From: Butyrivibrio sp.
GTDB lineage: Bacteria > Bacillota > Clostridia > Lachnospirales > Lachnospiraceae
Direction of reading: 5' to 3'
DNA: 64,000 bases
Assembly: GCA_015056565.1 (NCBI GenBank)
Contig: SVGB01000017.1
Span: forward strand, 1-64,000
In this document: positions 57,357 to 64,000 of the stretch, piece after piece
Layout of the letters: each line of letters opens with the position of its first letter
Position numbering within the stretch: position 1 is the first letter of the stretch
The notes under the pieces: generated by a model
What the model saw: only the letters and a program-made list of their open reading frames with translations
What the model was told of the DNA's origin: nothing
The model's database searches: none
Translations under genes and position numbers: made by a program

Positions 57357-59090
57357 TTGAAGGGACGGATCTATAATTTGAACGGCAAGAAAAAAATACT
57401 CTCAAATAAACTCTTTTTATACCTGACAGAATTCTTTGCAGGTATGTCAGTTATGGCGGTCGAGCTTGGAGCCAGCAGACTCTTAGCGCCGTACTTTAGC
57501 TCATCTCAGATAGTCTGGACTATCATCATCGGAACCATCATGATCGCCATGGCTCTTGGAAACATCTATGGCGGAAGGAAGGCTGACAAGGACCCGGATC
57601 CGGGTAAGCTCTATCGAAGGATCCTTATAGCGGCCATCTGGATCGCACTTATTCCGGTTCTCGGCAAGTATATAATCATTGCGATTTCAGCAGTTTTAGT
57701 ATTTGCAGTAAACAGCAATTTCCTCATCATAGCTGCTTTTGCAGCATGCATGATAGTGTTTGTGTTCCCTCTTTTCCTTTTGGGAACCGTAACACCAAGC
57801 CTTGCTAAGTACACCACGGATTCACTTGAAGACAACGGCAGGATCATTGGAACCCTTGGCGCTTACAACACAGTGGGCAGCATTATCGGAACCTTCGTGC
57901 CAACCTTCGTGACGATCCCTGCTGTTGGAACAGCCATCACATTCCTTATTTTTGCAGGAATACTTATGGCTCTTTCTATCCTGTACCTTGTAAGTCCCTA
58001 TGATGAAGGCACAGTATCAGCTCAGGCAGGAGGCAGTGAAAACGGAAAAAAATCCCTGGCCAAGGGTGATGTCAGAAGAATTATAGCAGGTATGCTTATC
58101 TTTATCCTGTGCGTCATCTTTGGCCATAACACAAGCTTTGCGTTCTGGGAAAATGACCTGACCTACGAGGGAGAGTCAGTCTACAACTACCTCCAGGTCA
58201 AGGAGACAGATAGTAGCGTCATCCTTTCAACCAATGTTTTGTTTGGCGTTCAGTCAATCCTTATGAAGGACAGCGCCCTTACAGGAATGTATTACGACTA
58301 CGCCATGGCAGCGCCCTACATGGCTGGCATCAAGGAAAAAGAAAAGTCCGGTGAAAACCTAAATCTCCTTATCCTTGGCATGGGCTCCGGAACCTACGCA
58401 ACCCAGCTCTCAAGGTACTTTGACAACATAAATGTTGAGGGAGTTGAGATCGACGACAAGATCACAGACCTTGCCCACAAATATTTTGAACTTCCGGATA
58501 CTACTAAGGTCACAACCTACGACGGAAGGGCCTATCTTGCAGCAATAGACGGACTCTATGATGTGATCATGGTGGATGCATATCAGGACATCACCATTCC
58601 CTTCCAGATGTCCTCTGCAGAATTTTTTACCATGGTAAAAGAGCACCTTGCTCCCGGAGGAGTAATGGTGGTCAACATGAATATGTACAGTGACGGCGAC
58701 GGCACTGGTTCAGGGGACGGCCTTGGAGATACCGCATCCATCAACACCTACCTTGCAGATACCATCAGTAGTGTTTTTGAGGATGTGGTCACAGTTAAGG
58801 TACCAGGCGCAACAAACAGAGAGCTCTTTGCAACTGACGATCCATCATTTATGGTAAGGCTGTCTGAGAACGTTGCTATGGAAGACAACGAGACCCTGAG
58901 GACTATGATGCAGAGAGTCCTTGATACCTACGTAAGATACGACAGCACAGGTCATATCATGACTGATGACAAGGCTCCGGTCGAGCTTCTTGGAATGAGA
59001 CAGATTGATTCCATCATCAAAAATGAAGTATCTTTTTATAAACAGGTATACGAGACCAAGGGGCTTGAAGGACTTCTTGAGCTTCTGTAA
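57357..59090 (+). CDS. membrane-anchored spermidine synthase-like protein
   Basis: multi-TM N-half; LLILGMGSGTYATQLSRYFDNINVEGVEIDDKITDLA and DVIMVDAYQDITIPFQMSSAEFF; exact start uncertain. Confidence 0.85.
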   Translation: MKGRIYNLNGKKKILSNKLFLYLTEFFAGMSVMAVELGASRLLAPYFSSSQIVWTIIIGTIMIAMALGNIYGGRKADKDPDPGKLYRRILIAAIWIALIPVLGKYIIIAISAVLVFAVNSNFLIIAAFAACMIVFVFPLFLLGTVTPSLAKYTTDSLEDNGRIIGTLGAYNTVGSIIGTFVPTFVTIPAVGTAITFLIFAGILMALSILYLVSPYDEGTVSAQAGGSENGKKSLAKGDVRRIIAGMLIFILCVIFGHNTSFAFWENDLTYEGESVYNYLQVKETDSSVILSTNVLFGVQSILMKDSALTGMYYDYAMAAPYMAGIKEKEKSGENLNLLILGMGSGTYATQLSRYFDNINVEGVEIDDKITDLAHKYFELPDTTKVTTYDGRAYLAAIDGLYDVIMVDAYQDITIPFQMSSAEFFTMVKEHLAPGGVMVVNMNMYSDGDGTGSGDGLGDTASINTYLADTISSVFEDVVTVKVPGATNRELFATDDPSFMVRLSENVAMEDNETLRTMMQRVLDTYVRYDSTGHIMTDDKAPVELLGMRQIDSIIKNEVSFYKQVYETKGLEGLLELL

Positions 59091-59120
59091 AATCGTCTTA
59101 TAATATATGTAAAAGAGATT

Positions 59121-59612
59121 ATGGGAGAAACCATGCAGGAACCAAATGAAGTCGATTTGGAAAATAAATACAGAGACAAGATGAAGGCATGGATGATGAT
59201 CCAGGTCATTGGTCAGACCAGCGTGAATTTCCTCAATGTAAAAAAGCTTTCCAAGGAAATGAAGCTTTATCTGGCAATGCTCCTGGGGCAACCTCAATTT
59301 GATCACTTTAACGGATACGCCAATCAGGACGAGGCTATTTCTGATCTTATTGAGTTTGCTGAGTATTTCATTGACTCCTGCAAGGATTCCAAGTCCTACA
59401 GGGCTGCAATCTTTGGCACGATGTCCATGAGTGATGCAGGAGCTGCAATGAGGCTTGCAGAAGATATTGACCAGATCACTGGCAGGATCCCCGAGAAGTT
59501 TGGGCTTGCTGAGTCCTTTGCTCCGGTCAGAAGAGCTTTTTTCATGGTATTTAAAAATAAAATATCAGGCGCAGAATCTATATTAAGTGAGCTTGGTATA
59601 GAGTATTTATGA
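59121..59612 (+). CDS. hypothetical protein
   Basis: 163-aa ORF with preceding gggagaaacc; no recognised domain. Confidence 0.6.
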   Translation: MGETMQEPNEVDLENKYRDKMKAWMMIQVIGQTSVNFLNVKKLSKEMKLYLAMLLGQPQFDHFNGYANQDEAISDLIEFAEYFIDSCKDSKSYRAAIFGTMSMSDAGAAMRLAEDIDQITGRIPEKFGLAESFAPVRRAFFMVFKNKISGAESILSELGIEYL

Positions 59613-59693
59613 TAGAATAGTACTTGCGCTGAACGTAAGGCGAACATAAACCATAGTTATTATTGCAAATCAACGACCGTATGAGGAGATGCA

Positions 59694-61553
59694 ATGATCA
59701 AGAATAAGAAACTGGTAGCTCTTTGCACATATAGAATTTATGAACCAGGAGAATTTGCGTTCATTTCGGAACTTAACAGACTCCTGAGAGAAGAGGACTG
59801 TGCTTTTTTCATATATGCGCTCAATTCTGAGATAGGCAACAGTGGCAACGAGATTGCTGAGACTGCTGTCTTCGATGTTATTCCCTATGATAAAACTGAT
59901 GCAATCGTGATAATGGATGAAAAGATCAAGAGCCGCAAGGTGGTCCAGAGGATCATTGACAAAGCCAAAGCTGCGGATGTCCCTGTCATGGTCATAGACG
60001 GAAACTATAAAGATGTTTCTTCTGTATGGTTTGACTATGGCAAGGGCTTTGAGCGTGTTGTTGAGCATATAATTCAGGATCACAAATGCAAAAGGCCGCA
60101 TATGATGGCCGGCAAGAGAAACAATTCTTTTTCCGACGAGAGAATCCAGATCTTTAAAGATGTGATCAAAAGAAATGGCATCGATTTTAATAACAACATG
60201 ATCAGCTATGGAGATTTCTGGACAAGTCCCACTAGAGCTGCCGCTGTGAAGCTGCTTGAAAGGGAAGAACTGCCTGACTGCGTGATCTGTGCCAATGACA
60301 TCATGGCTCTTAATGTAACTGATATCTTTATGTCTGCAGGGGTCAGGGTTCCTGAGGATGTTTTAGTTTCTGGTTTTGATGGCATCGAAGAAGCATTTAT
60401 GTCAAAGCCTGGAATAACCACTTCCAAGTGCGATGGTACAGCCCTTGGAAAAAAGGTTATGGAAGTTCTTTTGCGTATGCTTGCAGGTGAACGCAATATA
60501 AAAGATTTCATTACTCCGGACTTTATACCCAATGAATCCTGCGGATGCCCCAGAAACACATCAGTTACTTTCGACAGCATTTCTGCTCTTAATAACAACT
60601 TTTATCATCATCAGGATGATATCCATATGCTGCAGGAACTTACCTACAAGGTAATGAACGACAACGACATTCCGGGACAGATGCGGTTCCTTAAAAAAGG
60701 TCTCGCGCAGAATGTCTGCGTTGTGGTTGAAGAGTCATGCTTTGACCTTGAGAAAAACTACTTCTTTGACGACGTTAAAGGCGGAGCCAAGATGGTGGTC
60801 TATGACTTCTACAAGGATGATGAAGCACCTTACCCGTACAATCCAGAGGAAGTAATACCACATCTGGATGTGATCCTTAAAAAGGGCTTCCCTGTTATAT
60901 TTAACGGCCTTGAGTATATGAATAAATGTCCCGGGTTTGTATGTTTTTCATTCCCAGGCATCAATCTTATAAATTACACACAGACATCCGGGATTACCAA
61001 CACCTTTGGAATGGCTGTGGGAGGATATGTCACCAACAAGTACCAGAAGTACCTTCGTGACAAGCTTCAGGAGATGTATCAGACAGATGCTCTTACAGGG
61101 CTTCTTAATAGGACTGCATTTCTTGATAAGATGGTCAGGATAAGGGAGACCCAGGCTAACGAAGGACGCAAGGTCAACATCATTGCATCTGACCTCAACT
61201 CACTAAAATATATCAACGACAACTTGGGACACCTTGAGGGTGACAAGGCTATTACCGCTGTGGCCCACGCTCTTAAAAAAGCCTGTCCCGAGGATGCACT
61301 TTGTGTTCGCACCGGAGGCGATGAGATGTTTGCCTTTTTCTTTGGGGTCTACGACCTTGATAAGATCATGGCAAATGTGGACAAAATGCTGGAGGAAGCC
61401 ACCAAAGAGCTTGGCTACACAGTTTCAGCAAGTATGGGGACATACACTACCTTTTTTGACAAGGACCTTAATTTTACTGAAGCACTGAACATTGCCGATG
61501 AGCATATGTACGAAAACAAGAGGCAATACAAGGAAAGAATGAGCAATGCCTAG
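59694..61553 (+). CDS. LacI-type ligand-binding domain + GGDEF diguanylate cyclase
   Basis: PDCVICANDIMALNVTDIFMSAGVRVPEDVLVSGFDG; C-term DALTGLLNRTAFLDKM...RTGGDEMFAFFFG. Confidence 0.9.
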   Translation: MIKNKKLVALCTYRIYEPGEFAFISELNRLLREEDCAFFIYALNSEIGNSGNEIAETAVFDVIPYDKTDAIVIMDEKIKSRKVVQRIIDKAKAADVPVMVIDGNYKDVSSVWFDYGKGFERVVEHIIQDHKCKRPHMMAGKRNNSFSDERIQIFKDVIKRNGIDFNNNMISYGDFWTSPTRAAAVKLLEREELPDCVICANDIMALNVTDIFMSAGVRVPEDVLVSGFDGIEEAFMSKPGITTSKCDGTALGKKVMEVLLRMLAGERNIKDFITPDFIPNESCGCPRNTSVTFDSISALNNNFYHHQDDIHMLQELTYKVMNDNDIPGQMRFLKKGLAQNVCVVVEESCFDLEKNYFFDDVKGGAKMVVYDFYKDDEAPYPYNPEEVIPHLDVILKKGFPVIFNGLEYMNKCPGFVCFSFPGINLINYTQTSGITNTFGMAVGGYVTNKYQKYLRDKLQEMYQTDALTGLLNRTAFLDKMVRIRETQANEGRKVNIIASDLNSLKYINDNLGHLEGDKAITAVAHALKKACPEDALCVRTGGDEMFAFFFGVYDLDKIMANVDKMLEEATKELGYTVSASMGTYTTFFDKDLNFTEALNIADEHMYENKRQYKERMSNA

Positions 61554-64000
61554 ACACGTAACAATAGGAATCCTGGCCCACGTAGATGCAGGAAAGACAA
61601 CTCTCTCAGAGGGATTTCTGTATTTATCCGGCGTCATCAGAAATATAGGGAGGGTGGACCACAGGGACACCTTCCTTGATACATATGAACTTGAAAGAGC
61701 CCGCGGAATAACTATTTTTTCCAAAGAGGCTTCTTTTGATTATGGTGATTTTTCTTTTACACTGCTTGATACCCCTGGCCATGCGGACTTCTCTCCGGAG
61801 ATGGAGAGAACGCTGCAGGTACTTGATATGGCAATACTGCTGATAAGTGCTGCAGATGGCGTCACAGGCCAGGCAAAGCTTCTTTTTGAACTTCTAAGGC
61901 ACTACCGCATTCCCACCATTATTTTCGTAAATAAGATGGATCAGGTCAGAGACTCTTTTGATATCGCGTCAAAAGAGATAATGGCAAGCCTTAAGTCGTC
62001 CCTGTCTACTCACATTGTCAGCATTCAGGATGGCATTTCGAATGACGAAGTGCAGGAAGAACTGGCAGTTTGCGATGACGAGCTTCTGACTGGATTTTTC
62101 GAAGGGAAAAGAGTTACTCCTATTGACGTAAAAGAATTGGTAAACAAAAGGAAGTGCTTCCCTGTGATCTTTGGCTCGGCCCTTAAGATGGACGGGGTAA
62201 AAGAGCTTTTATCTGCAGTTTGCGACTATGTAAAACCAGTGACAGAAAAGGAAGGAAGCAGACAGGGTCAGAGTGGTGATAAGGACCTGCAAAACGAGCC
62301 CTTTGGAGCCAGGATCTTTAAGATAAGCAGGGACGCCAGCGGAAACAGGCTGACCCACCTTAAGATAACCAGCGGAAGTCTTAAGGTAAGAGACCAGATA
62401 GGCGAAGAGAAGATAGACCGCATAATGGTCATCTCAGGAGATAAGACCCAGGCAGTAAGGGAAGCAGTAGCAGGCCAGGTGGTGGCTGTAATGGGACTGT
62501 CAGGCAAGAGGGCAGGCGAGGGCCTTGGCGTCCTTGAAGGAGATACGGTTTCAGAGGTGCTTCAGCCCATCCTTTCCTCGGTGCTGATCCTTCCGGAGGG
62601 AGCAGATCCAGCCATTGTCTATCAGAACTTAAAGGCGCTTGAGGATGAGGAGCCAATGCTTCTTGTTTCCTACAACGAGGAGACCAAAGAGATCCTGGTA
62701 AACCTCATGGGAGAGGTGCAGAAAGAGATCCTGACCCACCTTATAAAAACCAGATTTGGCCTCGATGTTAAGTTTGGCAAGGGCAATATAGTCTACAAGG
62801 AAACCATACTTGGTCCTGTGGAGGGAGTTGGACACTTTGAGCCTCTTCGCCACTACGCAGAGGTACATCTTCTTCTTGAGCCATTAGAGCCAGGAAGCGG
62901 CCTTAAGTTTGAAACAAACTGTAGTACCGACGATCTTTCCCTCAACTGGCAGAGGCTTATATTAACTCATCTCGGAGAAAAGAAACATCGAGGAGTCCTT
63001 ACGGGTTCTGAGATTACAGATATGAAGATCACGGTGATCGCTGGAAAGAGTCACGTCAAACACACAGAAGGCGGAGACTTCCGCCAGGCCACCTACAGAG
63101 CTGTGAGACAGGGACTTATGATGGCTGACAGCGTTTTGCTTGAGCCGGTTCTTGACTATCGTCTTGAAGTTCCTGGAGACTGCGTTGGAAGAGCGCTTAC
63201 TGACCTGCAGCGCATGAATGCCACAGTTTCAGGTCCTGAGATTGTGGGTAATATGTCAGTTATAACAGGAAGTCTTCCTGCAGCTTGTTTTGGGGATTAC
63301 GCCGGGGATGTATCCTCCTACACCAAGGGCGAGGGCAGGATATTTACTACCCTTAGCGGATATGCTCCCTGCCACAACGCTGAGGAAGTAATACTGGAGA
63401 GGGGCTATGATCCCACACTTGATAAAAGAAATTCTCCGGACTCTGTATTTTGCATGCACGGAGCAGGAACTGTGGTGCCCTGGGATCAGGTCCGGGACTA
63501 CATGCACGTTGACAGCGGCTATAACCCAAAGACTCACAAGGTGGAGACAGATCTTTCTGACAACATAGATATGGAGGCGCTTCGCGAGCTTCAGAACAGG
63601 CTGAAAAATAAAGATAACGCCGAAAGGTCTTTTGCCGAAAGGGAAAAAGAGCACAGGGCGGCAGAAGGTGAGCTGATGGCCATCTTCGAAAGAACCTACG
63701 GAGCAGTTAAGCCCAGATATGTGGAGACCGAAACAGTCTACGAGGGCATGACAAAAGAGGAAAAAGAGGCAAGAAGAGACCACGAGGTTGAGCAGCAAAA
63801 GCGCGAGAAATACGAGAATGTAAAGCCGGCAGATGAGTACAAAGAGTACCTTCTGGTGGATGGCTACAATATTATTTATGCATCAAAAGAGCTGTCAGAC
63901 CTTGCAAAAACAGATCTAAAAGCAGCCAGGGACAGTCTCATCGACATGCTTATTAACTTCCAGGGATTTCGCAGAGAGCGGGTACTCTTAGTGTTTGACG
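61546..64000 (+). CDS. TetM/EF-G-like translational GTPase fused to C-terminal YacP/Rae1-like NYN domain (3' truncated by window; absent from the ORF track)
   Basis: MPRHVTIGILAHVDAGKTTLSE, LDTPGHADFSPEMERTLQ, NKMDQ; open to 64000; ends EYLLVDGYNIIYASKELSDLAKTDLKAARDSLIDMLINFQGFRRERVLLVFD. Confidence 0.9.
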   Translation, partial: MPRHVTIGILAHVDAGKTTLSEGFLYLSGVIRNIGRVDHRDTFLDTYELERARGITIFSKEASFDYGDFSFTLLDTPGHADFSPEMERTLQVLDMAILLISAADGVTGQAKLLFELLRHYRIPTIIFVNKMDQVRDSFDIASKEIMASLKSSLSTHIVSIQDGISNDEVQEELAVCDDELLTGFFEGKRVTPIDVKELVNKRKCFPVIFGSALKMDGVKELLSAVCDYVKPVTEKEGSRQGQSGDKDLQNEPFGARIFKISRDASGNRLTHLKITSGSLKVRDQIGEEKIDRIMVISGDKTQAVREAVAGQVVAVMGLSGKRAGEGLGVLEGDTVSEVLQPILSSVLILPEGADPAIVYQNLKALEDEEPMLLVSYNEETKEILVNLMGEVQKEILTHLIKTRFGLDVKFGKGNIVYKETILGPVEGVGHFEPLRHYAEVHLLLEPLEPGSGLKFETNCSTDDLSLNWQRLILTHLGEKKHRGVLTGSEITDMKITVIAGKSHVKHTEGGDFRQATYRAVRQGLMMADSVLLEPVLDYRLEVPGDCVGRALTDLQRMNATVSGPEIVGNMSVITGSLPAACFGDYAGDVSSYTKGEGRIFTTLSGYAPCHNAEEVILERGYDPTLDKRNSPDSVFCMHGAGTVVPWDQVRDYMHVDSGYNPKTHKVETDLSDNIDMEALRELQNRLKNKDNAERSFAEREKEHRAAEGELMAIFERTYGAVKPRYVETETVYEGMTKEEKEARRDHEVEQQKREKYENVKPADEYKEYLLVDGYNIIYASKELSDLAKTDLKAARDSLIDMLINFQGFRRERVLLVFD

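Noticed and set aside
61546-64000. Simple annotation as a tetracycline resistance gene
   Set aside because: GTPase is TetM-like but the C-terminal NYN domain and lack of a mobile context argue against assuming a resistance role.

Overview
The window looks like chromosomal DNA from a Lachnospiraceae-type Firmicute (Butyrivibrio/Pseudobutyrivibrio-like by gene content; taxonomy is inferred). Left part (1-30.6 kb): a short structured or decayed accessory stretch; a LicD / IspD-like / glycosyltransferase block followed by a sigma28-driven flagellin; a zinc alcohol dehydrogenase; an XRE + AAA+ ATPase pair; a PD-(D/E)XK-like protein with a hairpin-rich leader; a NifX-like/metal-binding/SlyD-FKBP fusion; two MATE transporters; tRNA-Trp; an MNT-HEPN pair next to a tRNA-Lys-like remnant; an Sfp-type PPTase; a 2463-aa surface protein flanked by two paralogous small ORFs; a sigma28-driven MCP; and a DUF2130 protein. 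Middle (30.6-55.1 kb): a large sulfur/amino-acid locus with three polar amino-acid ABC systems, four glutathionyl-hydroquinone-reductase-like GST paralogs, two GNATs, a PepT/M20 peptidase, CysK, PatB/MalY, a Cys/Met-metabolism PLP enzyme, an SGNH hydrolase, a LysR regulator, MetQNI, LarE and ApbE. Right end: [4Fe-4S] aldo/keto reductase, MgtC, membrane spermidine-synthase-like protein, LacI-sensor-GGDEF protein, and a TetM/EF-G-like GTPase fused to a YacP/Rae1-like NYN nuclease domain that runs off the window. A family of long REP-like palindromes built on GACACGGGGACGGTTCT occurs at four intergenic sites, and one copy sits in frame inside apbE. The strongest candidates for undescribed biology are the TetM-like GTPase-NYN fusion, the GST-paralog sulfur locus, and the mirrored-arm REP palindromes.
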